Program-made: the position numbers and the translations under genes | NCBI GenBank assembly: GCA_031269865.1 | Contig: JAISYO010000188.1 | Location: 1 to 43,231 of the forward strand | DNA length: 43,231 bases | Origin: Dysgonamonadaceae bacterium | Lineage (GTDB): Bacteria > Bacteroidota > Bacteroidia > Bacteroidales > Dysgonomonadaceae | Direction: 5' to 3' | The notes under the pieces: generated by a model | Seen by the model: the letters and a program-made list of their open reading frames with translations, nothing else | Database searches by the model: none | Told to the model about the DNA's origin: nothing | Shown: piece after piece, positions 15,796 through 24,593 of the stretch | Layout of the letters: each line of letters begins with the position of its first letter | Position numbering within the stretch: position 1 is the stretch's first letter

Positions 15796-17697
15796 TTACG
15801 GCACAATTTCCACCATCGGTGCGCCTTCGCGCACCACGTCGCCCGCCTTCACGAAAACGCGGTGTACCGTCCCTGAGAAATTTGAAGTGATGTCGTTTTC
15901 CATCTTCATCGCTTCCAAAATCAAGAGGTTTTTCCCTTTCGTTACCTTGTCCCCCGGTTTAACATAGACTTCGAGTATCGTTCCGGGTATCGGACATTCC
16001 ACCAAATTTCCAACGATGGGTTCTTCATCGGTTTTTTGTCCGGGTTTCGCTTGTTGCCCAAGGGTTTCGGCAACGGGTGTTTCTTCTTTGTGTCGCGCCT
16101 TAAATTCTTCCTCGCGCTTTTTCCTCAGGAAACCCGTCGCGACGGTGGGAAAAAGTTCGAGCAGCAGCACCTCTTTTTCGTTTTTCGCCAAGGGCAGTTC
16201 GCCGTATTCGGGCAGAAGCGGATTGTCCTGCATTTTGTGCTTGCCGGTGTCGTAGGGCGTTTCTTCGCGTGTCCCGGCAATCAGCAAGCGAAATTCTGGA
16301 TCCACCGGGACAGGCGTCTGCCCATATTCGCCCTTTACCAAAGCGATAAACTGGTTGGACGGGTTAGTGTATTTCGGACGTCCGTTTTTGATGTTGATCG
16401 CCGAATTTACGGCTTGCGCCCCCACAATCTGGCTGGTAGGCGTTACAAGCGGCGGAAGCCCGGCATCGAGGCGCACGCTCGGAATGAGTTTCATAGCGTC
16501 TTCGAGAATGTCGAGCGAATTAAATTGTTTCAACTGCGCCACCATGTTGGTGTACATACCGCCGGGGATTTCGGCGTTTTTAACCAATTCGTTCGGCTTG
16601 GGGAAATTGAAATAGGCTTCGATGGCATAGCAGGCTTTCAACAACGCCGTTTCGTCATTCCGTTTCGCCGCTTCGACGGCGTTGTCAAATTCACGATCTA
16701 TTTCCGCCGGAAGCGTGTCGGTCAGCGGATTGAAGGGCTTCGGGAACTGCTTAACCGCATCGACGGCATCCAATTCCTTGCGGATTTCGAGCAATTGCTC
16801 GTTGATTTTGGCGACAGCTTCCATATTCACGTCGAGTTCGACACCAAGTTTTTTGCAGAAAATGTAAATCAGCTCGATGGCGGGGGCGGCAGGTCCGCCC
16901 GCAAAATTCCAAATCGCCGTGTCCACGACATCGGCACCCGCAACGATAGCCGCCAACACCGCGCCCAAACCGTAGCCGGGGGTGCAGTGCGTGTGGAAGT
17001 CGATGGGGACGTTCAGGTTCTGCTTGAACGACGTTACCAATGCGTTCACACGCGCCGGCGGAATCAATCCGCTCATATCCTTGATTGAAATCATATCGGC
17101 GCCCAACGCCAACATTTCCTTGGCTTTGCCCAAAAAATACTCGTCGGTAAAAACCGGCTGGCGTTTGGGTTGTTCGTACTTCTTGCCGAAAAGACTGCTC
17201 AGAAAACCGCCTTTTTTCCCTTCCTGCGCCGCATCGTCGTATTTCGGATCCACGGTGTAGCAAACGGCGCAATCCGCCATTCCTCCGTATTTCTTGATGC
17301 ACTTCACACTCGATTTTATGTTGTCCACGTCATTCAGCGCATCGAAAATACGCATAATGTCAAGCCCCGAAGCCACCGCGTTTTTGAAAAATCCGTCGAT
17401 AATTTCATCGGGGTAAGGTGCGTAGCCGAAGAGGTTGCGCCCACGAGAAAGAGCCGTCAGTTTCGATACGTTCCCGACGACGGACTTTATCTTTTCGAGT
17501 CTTTCCCAAGGATTTTCGCCCAAATAGCGCATCACTGAATCGGGGACGGCGCCGCCCCATACTTCCATAGCGTAAAAATTAGCGTCTTTGTAGTAGGGCA
17601 ACACCCTGTCCACCTGCGATTGGTTCATTCGCGTAGCGAAAGCCGACTGCTGTCCGTCCCTCAACGTGAGGTCTCTAATCAAAAGTTTTTTGTTCAT
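15796..17697 (-). CDS. Biotin-dependent carboxyltransferase (pyruvate carboxylase subunit B / oxaloacetate decarboxylase alpha type)
   Basis: This 633-aa protein opens with the HMGL-like carboxyltransferase barrel (RDLTLRDGQQS at residues 8-18). It carries the carboxylated-lysine stretch SIKDMSGLIPP and the metal-binding FHTHCTPGYG. It then has the conserved PycB C-terminal part, and a biotinyl/lipoyl domain with EAMKMEND, whose Lys (about residue 598) is the biotin site. A charged insert (GKKGGFLSSLFGKK) lies before KAKEMLALGADM. It moves a carboxyl group between biotin and pyruvate/oxaloacetate. No biotin carboxylase and no OadB/OadG gene is nearby, so sequence alone does not decide between pyruvate carboxylase and sodium-pumping decarboxylase. 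Confidence 0.88.
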   Translation of the reverse strand: MNKKLLIRDLTLRDGQQSAFATRMNQSQVDRVLPYYKDANFYAMEVWGGAVPDSVMRYLGENPWERLEKIKSVVGNVSKLTALSRGRNLFGYAPYPDEIIDGFFKNAVASGLDIMRIFDALNDVDNIKSSVKCIKKYGGMADCAVCYTVDPKYDDAAQEGKKGGFLSSLFGKKYEQPKRQPVFTDEYFLGKAKEMLALGADMISIKDMSGLIPPARVNALVTSFKQNLNVPIDFHTHCTPGYGLGAVLAAIVAGADVVDTAIWNFAGGPAAPAIELIYIFCKKLGVELDVNMEAVAKINEQLLEIRKELDAVDAVKQFPKPFNPLTDTLPAEIDREFDNAVEAAKRNDETALLKACYAIEAYFNFPKPNELVKNAEIPGGMYTNMVAQLKQFNSLDILEDAMKLIPSVRLDAGLPPLVTPTSQIVGAQAVNSAINIKNGRPKYTNPSNQFIALVKGEYGQTPVPVDPEFRLLIAGTREETPYDTGKHKMQDNPLLPEYGELPLAKNEKEVLLLELFPTVATGFLRKKREEEFKARHKEETPVAETLGQQAKPGQKTDEEPIVGNLVECPIPGTILEVYVKPGDKVTKGKNLLILEAMKMENDITSNFSGTVHRVFVKAGDVVREGAPMVEIVP

Positions 17698-17805
17698 ATT
17701 GGTTAGATTACAATATTGGTTCTTTATTTTGTTTTATTGAATTGGGATCTTTTTTAAAACAAATTTGTGTGTTCAATGGTTTTCAAAATCGTAAAATAAA
17801 TGATT

Positions 17806-17857
17806 GTCCGCAAAAGCGACCTCTCGCACAAAGGGGATTTTTGCCGCTTTTGCGGAC
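17806..17857. terminator. Long inverted repeat after the DEAD-box helicase gene
   Basis: GTCCGCAAAAGCG (17806-17818) is a perfect 13-bp inverted repeat of 17845-17857, with 26 nt between the arms. It lies 6 nt past the helicase stop and before the carboxyltransferase start, so it is well placed to end the helicase transcript. The following minus-strand bases are only moderately T-rich. Confidence 0.6.
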
Positions 17858-17863
17858 ATTTGT

Positions 17864-19615
17864 TTATTTTTTTCTGTCCTTCCGGTGCGATTTTCCGTTG
17901 CCCTTGGGACGTTTCTGCCAAAAGCCTTCGTTGCCACCTTTCCCATCGCCCGAAGCGGATTCCTCTTGGGCGATTTCCACCACGATGCGACGATCATCGA
18001 CAAACATATCCTTGAATGCCTTAACTACCTGACGCGCACTTTCTTCTGGAACTTCAAAGAACGAGAAGTTCTTCAATAAATCTATTCTTCCGATGCGCAC
18101 TTTTCCGGGTACGTGATCGTTGATGAAGCCCATCAGATTGCCGGGGTTGGTGCCGTCGGTTTTCCCAAGGTTGATGAAAATGCGGGCGTATCCCCTTTCT
18201 GCCTTGCGCGAGGAATTGTTGCGATCGCCACTGCCTCGTTCTCTTTTTTCGTATTTCTCTTTCCTTTCTTTTTTCGACGAGAAATCAGAGGGTTCCTCAA
18301 TTTCTTTGGCTTTCTGATAGTATTCGATCAGGCGGTTAAATTCCAAGGAAACCACGCGCTTGACGATGTCTTCTTTTTCCAACCATTCGAGCTTGCGGAA
18401 AATGGAAGGCAGCAAACGGGCGATTTCTTCCTCGTTCACTTTCACTTTTTCCACCTTGTCCATAAAATTGAAAAGTTGCTTTTCGCAAATGGCGTCGCCG
18501 CTTGGAATCTGCCGCTTTTCAAATTTTTTGTTGATCATTTTTTCGATCTGCCCTATTTTGCCTTTTTCCTTCACGTGAATGATGGATATGGACGTCCCCG
18601 TTTTTCCCGCCCTTCCGGTTCGTCCGCTGCGATGCGTGTACACTTCGGTGTCGTCGGGCAAGCCGTAATTGATGACGTGCGTGATGTCGTCCACGTCCAA
18701 GCCGCGAGCCGCCACGTCGGTAGCCACCAAAAGTTGCAGGTTGCGGTTGCGGTATTTGTTCATCACGAAATCGCGTTGCGCTTGCGAGAGATCGCCGTGC
18801 AGGGAATCGGCATCGTAACCGTCCTGAATCAGCTTGTCGGCGATTTCCTGCGTTTCCTTGCGCGTGCGGCAAAAGATGATGGCGTAGATGTTGGGATAGT
18901 AGTCGGCTACACGTTTCAACGCCAAGTATTTATCCTTTGCCTGTACGATGTAATAAATGTGTTTTACGTTGAGTGCGCCTTCGTTTTTTCGTCCGATGGT
19001 AATTTCCACCGGGCTGTTCATATATTTCCGCGTGATACGCGCAATTTCTTGGGGCATCGTGGCGGAAAACAGCAGCATCGATCTGCCGTCGGGGACTTGT
19101 CCCAAAATTTCGTCGATGCTTTCCGTGAAACCCATATTCAGCATCTCGTCGGCTTCGTCCAGCACCACGGTGTGCACGTTTTCCAACGAAACGGTTTTGC
19201 GGTTCAGCAAGTCGATCAAGCGTCCGGGGGTAGCGACGATGATGTGCACCCCGCGTTTCAACGCGCGGATTTGGCTTTCGATGCTCGATCCCCCGTAAAC
19301 GGGCAGGATTTTTATATCGGCAACGAATTTGGAATACTCGCTGAGATCGTCCGCGATTTGCAGACAGAGTTCGCGCGTGGGACAGAGAATAAGCGTCTGC
19401 GGCGAATGCAGGCTTACTTTGGTTTTCTGAATGATGGGAATACCGAAAGCGGCGGTTTTTCCGGTTCCGGTTTGTGCCAACGCGATAATATCGCGGGTTT
19501 GCGCCAACAACAGGGGGATTACTTCTTCCTGGACGGGCATAGGTTGTTCAAAACCCATTTCTTGGATTGCCTTGATAATTTGCGGGGCAATCCCTAATTC
19601 TTCGAATGTCTTCAT
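17864..19615 (-). CDS. deaD: DEAD-box ATP-dependent RNA helicase (DeaD/CsdA type)
   Basis: This 583-aa helicase has the motifs in order: Q-motif (GFEQPMPVQEEVIPLLL), motif I AQTGTGKTAAFG, Ia PTRELCLQIA, Ib TPGRLIDLL, II LDEADEML, III FSATMP, then VATDVAARGLDVDD and VI YTHRSGRTGRAGKTG. After a charged linker, the C-terminus (YARIFINLGKTDGTNPGNLMG, then SFFEVPEESARQVVKAF) is a DbpA-like RNA-binding domain. It would remodel structured RNA, for example in ribosome assembly or cold adaptation. A minus-strand TACCTTTG at 19786-19779 implies a leader of about 155 nt, reminiscent of regulated cold-shock helicase mRNAs. Confidence 0.94.
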   Translation of the reverse strand: MKTFEELGIAPQIIKAIQEMGFEQPMPVQEEVIPLLLAQTRDIIALAQTGTGKTAAFGIPIIQKTKVSLHSPQTLILCPTRELCLQIADDLSEYSKFVADIKILPVYGGSSIESQIRALKRGVHIIVATPGRLIDLLNRKTVSLENVHTVVLDEADEMLNMGFTESIDEILGQVPDGRSMLLFSATMPQEIARITRKYMNSPVEITIGRKNEGALNVKHIYYIVQAKDKYLALKRVADYYPNIYAIIFCRTRKETQEIADKLIQDGYDADSLHGDLSQAQRDFVMNKYRNRNLQLLVATDVAARGLDVDDITHVINYGLPDDTEVYTHRSGRTGRAGKTGTSISIIHVKEKGKIGQIEKMINKKFEKRQIPSGDAICEKQLFNFMDKVEKVKVNEEEIARLLPSIFRKLEWLEKEDIVKRVVSLEFNRLIEYYQKAKEIEEPSDFSSKKERKEKYEKRERGSGDRNNSSRKAERGYARIFINLGKTDGTNPGNLMGFINDHVPGKVRIGRIDLLKNFSFFEVPEESARQVVKAFKDMFVDDRRIVVEIAQEESASGDGKGGNEGFWQKRPKGNGKSHRKDRKK

Positions 19616-20091
19616 CTTTTAATTTTAAATTATTGAATGTGCGGATCTTCGATATTTTTCTCTTAACCCACCAAATCACGACATTACACATTAAAAGATG
19701 AGAGAAAAACAGAGATTCCAAGCGATTCGGAAACACAACAATGAGGGACTCTCATTTCTTCATTTTCCAAATCGGCTGCAAAGGTACATAAAATAAATGA
19801 GATATTAGGAAATTGTTTTGAATTTTCGAATCATTTGGAATAAAAACCGATAAAAGTCATAATACATTTTTGTCGAAATCCATACGAATATCCGACGCCC
19901 AATCGTTAATTTACGTCCCTTCGCCGATTTTCAGGTCGAAAAACTGAAATTCTTCGGTCAGAAGAAACGATACCGCCGGCTTTGTGCAGGGAATGGAGTT
20001 GCTTGTCAATTTCTCTTCTGCCAAAGATGAAAACGCGGAGGTGTTTATTTTTATCCGGCAAATAAACGATTGACAACATTCAAAACAGTTT
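19616..20091. other. Leader of the helicase gene and a possible coding remnant
   Basis: The helicase-proximal part holds the presumed 5' leader, with a 7-bp inverted repeat ATGAGAG / CTCTCAT, and the -7 box CAAAGGTA (minus strand TACCTTTG) at 19779-19786. Between 19948 and 20073 a plus-strand frame reads MELLVNFSSAKDENAEVF and then IFIRQIND. This looks protein-like but has no complete start region and no recognised family. It may be the tail of a lost gene. Confidence 0.35.
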
Positions 20092-21168
20092 CTACGGATT
20101 GTAGAACAGATACTTTCTCAATATCGTTTTTTTGCCTTGGCTAACCTTCAATTCTTTTTCGAGGTAGTTGTCCACCGAGCCGTATCGCTGCTTGATGTAG
20201 TCGATGGTGTATTCAAGGTAAACCCTGTTCACGGAAAGCATCGCGGTGATGGCTTCCTGCATATATTCGGGAAGGGTTTGCGCGTAGTCGATGGTGGTGC
20301 GCACGTCGATGGTGCGGTTCGACAGCAGGTAATCGTCCATTATCGCGCTTTCGGGGACACCCAACGCCGACAGTATCAGGAAGGAAGCCAAGCCCACGCG
20401 ATCTTTGCCCAAGGCTTCGGAAAGAAGTATCGGGTAGTTGCTTTCGCCCGTCAGCAGATCAAACATTTCGCCAAATTCCTTTTTGTAGTTTTCAATGATG
20501 TCGATATAGGAATCCTGCACGTAGCGGATTGCGTCGGCGCGGGTAAAGTTTTTTTCATTGATGTGTTTTTCCATCACTTCATTGTCCATCAAAGGAATGG
20601 GAAGCGAAACGCGGCGAATGTCGGGGTGAAGGGTAAGCGGGAAAGCCTGAGCGTTTTTGTCAGAGCGGAAATCCACCACCGTTCTTATCCCCAATCTTTT
20701 TATCCTTTCCTGATCGAAGAGGTTGGCGTTGCTCAAATCGCCCGAACGGAAGATTTTTCCCCAACGAAGCTGCTTGTTGTCCATGCTGTAATAACCGCCC
20801 ACATCGCGGAAATTCTTGATCTTGTCCATTTCTATAACCCTGTTGGACACAATCCCCGAATAAACGCCGCTCGTACTCAACAAGAAAAATTCGCGTATGC
20901 TTGTTTGTGTGGGGTTTATCCGCGCCACCTGATCGCTGATGTCAGTGGACGCCACGGGCGTGAAGGCATTCAGGGAACTGTCGGAAGCGGAAGAGTAAAT
21001 GTCGATTTTCCCCTCTTGATCGGGGCTTACTTCCCATTTCAACAAAAATTCCCCGTCCTTGTCCTTTTCGGCAACGGAAGTTATCTTAATAGTTGAAGCA
21101 CAACCGTTTCCAAAAAGCAACAAGGCAATAGCGAATGATATGACACCTAACTTTTGCACTCTACACAT
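20092..21168 (-). CDS. Tyrosine-phosphatase-like lipoprotein lacking the catalytic cysteine
   Basis: This 358-aa protein has a lipoprotein signal peptide ending LLLFGNGC, then a short beta-domain. A dual-specificity/Y-phosphatase-3 fold follows, with KNFRDVGGYYS, LRWGKIFRSGDLSN and IRTVVDFRSDKNA. In the family the P-loop reads HCxxGKDRxG with Cys as nucleophile. Here the stretch is LLSEALGKDRVG: Cys is replaced by Glu and His by Ser, while the GKDR arginine remains. The codons (TCC GAA GCC) are unambiguous in the given sequence. It may be a pseudophosphatase or binding protein at the cell surface. The longest ORF starts at 21198; I prefer 21168 because it gives a normal signal peptide and the minus-strand TATATTTG (21188-21181) lies inside the longer form. 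Confidence 0.8.
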   Translation of the reverse strand: MCRVQKLGVISFAIALLLFGNGCASTIKITSVAEKDKDGEFLLKWEVSPDQEGKIDIYSSASDSSLNAFTPVASTDISDQVARINPTQTSIREFFLLSTSGVYSGIVSNRVIEMDKIKNFRDVGGYYSMDNKQLRWGKIFRSGDLSNANLFDQERIKRLGIRTVVDFRSDKNAQAFPLTLHPDIRRVSLPIPLMDNEVMEKHINEKNFTRADAIRYVQDSYIDIIENYKKEFGEMFDLLTGESNYPILLSEALGKDRVGLASFLILSALGVPESAIMDDYLLSNRTIDVRTTIDYAQTLPEYMQEAITAMLSVNRVYLEYTIDYIKQRYGSVDNYLEKELKVSQGKKTILRKYLFYNP

Positions 21169-21198
21169 TGAAAACAACGGCAAATATAGTGAAAACAT

Positions 21199-21752
21199 TT
21201 TATCTCATAAATCCTTTTATATAAGGTATTAACAATAAATAAACAGTTTGGTTTTATTTTCAACACTTTTATATTTGATTGGGCGAAAAATTGTATATTC
21301 GTAGCATTATTTTTGGCGAAGGGACGATTGGGTTTCTCAAATTTTTTCTTGTTGATAATTTGTGTACAGCTTGTAAATAACAAAATCGTAAATTTATTTT
21401 GAAAATTAAATGTCGCATTCGTATATCAACTTTCTTTGGATCTCAAAAATAATTGGCATTTATTTTTGTCCGAATCTTCATCTAATTTTCAACAGCCGAT
21501 GGTGGCGACATCCGAAAAAATTATTAACTTTGCCTTTCATCAACTATTTTTGATAAGAGTTGCAATGGATGGATTATCAAGTAAAAAATTGAGCAGGAGC
21601 TTGTTCATTACTTGTGCATAAAACAACAACGGATTATGATATGTTCAAAGGCTTGTTTTTCGAAAAAAATAATCAACAATATCAACAGCCTATTATCATT
21701 ATCATATTTAAAATTTTTAGATTTTTAAATTCATATTATTATATTTGTTTTG
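21199..21752. other. AT-rich intergenic region upstream of nadA
   Basis: About 550 nt without a supported gene. TAACTTTG at 21525-21532 is a plausible -7 box without a clear TTG partner. It is followed by an 18-codon frame starting at ATG 21565 (MDGLSSKKLSRSLFITCA) that ends at 21621. This could be a leader peptide or chance. Immediately before nadA, TATATTTG (21740-21747) ends only 5 nt from the ATG, so it is either a leaderless promoter or a coincidence. Confidence 0.35.
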
Positions 21753-22697
21753 ATGAAAAAGCAAGATTTGATTGAAAAAATAAATTTTCTGCGCAAGAAA
21801 AAAAATGCCATTGTGTTGGCGCATTATTATCAAGAGTCTGATATACAAGATATTGCCGATTTCGTGGGCGACAGCCTCGCTTTGGCGCAATGGGCAGCGA
21901 AAACTTCCGCCGACATTATCGTGCTCTGCGGCGTGCATTTTATGGGCGAAACCGCCAAGATACTCAGTCCTGCGAAAAGGGTTTTCATTCCCGACGCCGA
22001 CGCCGGCTGTTCCTTGGCTGACAGTTGCCCCGCCGACAAATTGGCGGAATTTGTGAAGGCGCACCCTGCGCACACGGTTGTTTCGTATGTGAACACTACC
22101 GCAGCTGTTAAAGCATTGACTGATATAGTTGTTACGTCCACCAACGCGAAACAGATTGTGGATTCGCTTCCGCAGGACGAAAAAATAATTTTCGGTCCCG
22201 ATAAAAATTTGGGCGATTACATCAATAAGCTCACGGGGCGCAATATGTAGCTTTGGAACGGGGCTTGCCACGTGCACGAACAATTTTCGATCGAAAAGAT
22301 TTTGCAATTGAAGAAACAATATCCCGATGCCTTGTTGCTCGCGCACCCCGAATGTAGGAAATATCTTTTGGAAATAGCCGATCACGTGGGATCCACCTCT
22401 TCCATCTTGAAATTTGCCGGAAAGTCCGCCGCCAAGCGTTTCATCGTGGCTACCGAATCGGGAATACTGCACCAAATGCAGAAAGAAAATCCCGAAAAGG
22501 AATTTATCCCCGCTCCACCGGAAGATTCCACTTGCGCTTGCAACGATTGTATTTTTATGAAAATGAATACCTTGCAAAAACTTTACGATTGTTTGAAGAA
22601 CGAAAGCCCCGAAATTTTCGTGGACGAGGAAATTCGCCTGAAAGCTGTAAAGCCAATAGAAAGAATGTTGGAAATTTCGGAAAAATACGGGTTGTGA
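21753..22697 (+). pseudogene. nadA: Quinolinate synthase gene interrupted by an in-frame TAG
   Basis: NadA condenses iminoaspartate with dihydroxyacetone phosphate to quinolinate in de novo NAD synthesis, using a [4Fe-4S] cluster held by three Cys. The frame shows AIVLAHYYQ, the first Cys region VLCGVHFMGETAKIL, and PDADAGCSLADSCP. At codon 166 (22248-22250) the frame reads GRNM-TAG-LWNGACHVHEQFS, then the last ligand in CNDCIFMKMNTL. Everything else is in frame, and the total (314 codons) matches the family. Homologues usually have a hydrophobic residue such as Leu there, so TTG to TAG is the simplest change. Termination would lose two ligands and inactivate the enzyme unless the stop is read through. 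ATG 21753 is preferred over TTG 21750. Confidence 0.85.
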
Positions 22698-22747
22698 AAT
22701 CATTTTCGGTAAAAATTAGAACAATTTCTTGGTGCCGTTTATTTTTG

Positions 22748-22755
22748 TACCTTTG
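22748..22755 (+). promoter_or_regulatory. -7 promoter box of ychF
   Basis: TACCTTTG lies 29 nt before the ychF start codon. The nearest TTG upstream (22729-22731) gives a short 16-nt spacer, so only the -7 element is convincing. Confidence 0.55.
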
Positions 22756-22784
22756 TAGCCTGAAATTAAAAAACGAAGGAATTT

Positions 22785-23888
22785 ATGGCACTTCAATGCG
22801 GCATTGTGGGGCTTCCCAACGTGGGTAAATCCACGCTTTTCAACTGTTTGTCGAACGCGAAAGCGCAGGCGGCGAATTTTCCCTTTTGCACCATCGAACC
22901 CAACGTGGGCGTGATAACCGTCCCCGACGAGAGGCTGAACAAATTGGCTGAGTTGGTGCACCCGCAAAAAATCGTGCCCACCACGGTAGAGATTGTCGAT
23001 ATTGCCGGGTTAGTGAAAGGCGCGAGCAAGGGCGAGGGATTGGGCAACAAGTTTTTGGCGAATATCCGCGAAACCGATGCCGTTTTGCACGTCTTGCGTT
23101 GTTTCGACGACGACAACGTTACGCACGTGGACGGAAGCGTAAATCCGGTGCGCGACAAAGAAATCATCGACGCCGAATTGCAGTTGAAAGATCTCGAAAC
23201 CATTGAATCACGCATTTCCCGCGTGGAAAAACAAGCCAAAACAGGGGGCGACAAAAGCGCAAAATTGGCTTTCGAGGTGTATGCCAAGATTCGCGAGGCG
23301 TTGCTCAAAGGCGAATCGGCTCGCACGGTAACTTTCGAAACGAAAGACGAGACAAAGGCGGCTCGCGAACTCTTTTTGCTGACTGCCAAACCTGTTTTGT
23401 ACGTCTGCAACGTGGACGAGGCAAGCGCGGTAAACGGCAATAAATACGTGGACGAAATACGCGAAGCCGTGAAAAACGAGAACGCCGAAATTCTTGTCGT
23501 TGCCGCAAAAATAGAATCTGAAATTGCTGAATTTGAGAACTATGACGAGCGCGAACTCTTCCTTTCGGAAATCGGATTGGGAGAATCGGGAGTGAACCGC
23601 TTGATAAAAGCGGCGTACAAGCTACTCAACCTGCAAACCTTCCTCACGGCAGGACCGCAGGAAGTGCGGGCGTGGACTTTCGAGAAAGGTTGGAAAGCCC
23701 CGCAATGCGCTGGCGTGATCCACACCGATTTCGAAAAGGGCTTTATCCGCGCCGAAGTGATAAAATACGCCGATTATCTGTCCTACGGATCGGAAGCCGC
23801 CGTGAAGGAAGCCGGAAAAATGAACGTGGAAGGCAAGGATTATCTCGTGCAGGACGGCGACATTATGCACTTTCGGTTTAATGTGTAG
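22785..23888 (+). CDS. ychF: Redox-regulated ATPase YchF (OLA1 family)
   Basis: This 367-aa Obg-related P-loop protein hydrolyses ATP in preference to GTP and associates with ribosomes. The P-loop GLPNVGKSTLFN is at residues 8-19, with the switch-II region DIAGLVKGASKGEGLGNKF, the coiled arm in the middle (DLETIESRISRVEKQAK) and a C-terminal TGS domain (TFLTAGPQEVRAWTF; AGVIHTDFEKGFIRAEV). The length and motif order are standard. It is convergent with the barrel protein gene, with only 3 nt between the stops. Confidence 0.96.
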   Translation: MALQCGIVGLPNVGKSTLFNCLSNAKAQAANFPFCTIEPNVGVITVPDERLNKLAELVHPQKIVPTTVEIVDIAGLVKGASKGEGLGNKFLANIRETDAVLHVLRCFDDDNVTHVDGSVNPVRDKEIIDAELQLKDLETIESRISRVEKQAKTGGDKSAKLAFEVYAKIREALLKGESARTVTFETKDETKAARELFLLTAKPVLYVCNVDEASAVNGNKYVDEIREAVKNENAEILVVAAKIESEIAEFENYDERELFLSEIGLGESGVNRLIKAAYKLLNLQTFLTAGPQEVRAWTFEKGWKAPQCAGVIHTDFEKGFIRAEVIKYADYLSYGSEAAVKEAGKMNVEGKDYLVQDGDIMHFRFNV

Positions 23889-23891
23889 TTT

Positions 23892-24536
23892 TTACGGCAT
23901 CGTGCAATAATACAACAGCCCGACAGTGAAATAGTTGTTGCCAAAATCGTTGTTTATTTTCGATGATTTGGAAAACGGCGCAATGTGATAGGCTGCCGAA
24001 ATCCCCCAATCTTTACAAACCAACTGCGCCCCCGCCTGCAAGTCGATGGTGGTAATGTCGTAATAATCCTTGGTTTTTCGCGGAATGCCGTATTCGTCAA
24101 TGTATTCGTAAACATTCTTCACTTTGTTGGTAAAAAAAGCTGCGCAACCGATACCGCAATGGGGTAGCAACGTCAGGTTTTCGTTTATTTTTGTCCGAAG
24201 AAAAGAGTATCGCAGCCCGATAAGCCCGAAAACGTTGGTTTTGGTGTCGTCAAAATCCAAATAGCGAAAACTATGCTTGCCAATGGGTGCGCCGATTTTA
24301 AAATCGAGGGACAAGATTCCGCGGTTTTGGAACGGAAAATTCAAGTCCAACCCGAAAGCAGGCGCGAACGAAAAAATGTGTTGAAGGTTGCCCATCGGCA
24401 CCACGCTACCCACGCTTATCCCGATAGAAGCTCGGTTGTCCTCTTCTTCAAACGGTTCGTCTTCGAGCAACAATTGCGCAAACTGACAGGGCAGTACGCA
24501 AACAAGCATCAGCAGGGCAATAAAAATTTTCTTCAT
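23892..24536 (-). CDS. Outer-membrane beta-barrel protein
   Basis: This 214-aa protein has a signal peptide (MKKIFIALLMLVCVLPCQFAQ) followed by alternating amphipathic strands with glycine and aromatic residues (SIGISVGSVVPMGNLQHIF, later GLRYSFLRTKINENLTLLP). It ends in a strand with terminal aromatic residues (NNYFTVGLLYYCTMP). This is the pattern of small OmpA/porin-like barrels in Bacteroidota; no specific substrate is evident. It lies 57 nt downstream of the ComEA-like gene on the same strand and may be co-transcribed with it. Confidence 0.75.
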   Translation of the reverse strand: MKKIFIALLMLVCVLPCQFAQLLLEDEPFEEEDNRASIGISVGSVVPMGNLQHIFSFAPAFGLDLNFPFQNRGILSLDFKIGAPIGKHSFRYLDFDDTKTNVFGLIGLRYSFLRTKINENLTLLPHCGIGCAAFFTNKVKNVYEYIDEYGIPRKTKDYYDITTIDLQAGAQLVCKDWGISAAYHIAPFSKSSKINNDFGNNYFTVGLLYYCTMP

Positions 24537-24593
24537 CGTGTTGTCGTTTAGGGTGCAACGTTTCAGCCACGCATTTTGTTTGACGTGAAAAGA

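Noticed and set aside
18113-19597. 494-aa plus-strand ORF opposite the DEAD-box helicase
   Set aside because: Antisense shadow; the minus-strand frame has every helicase motif.
21436-21621. 61-aa plus-strand ORF upstream of nadA
   Set aside because: It begins upstream of the only plausible -7 box and has no family features. Only its last 18 codons could follow that promoter, mentioned with low confidence in the intergenic entry.
22248-22250. TAG reassigned to an amino acid genome-wide
   Set aside because: TAG terminates ychF, the SpmA/B gene and the FISUMP gene at natural C-termini.
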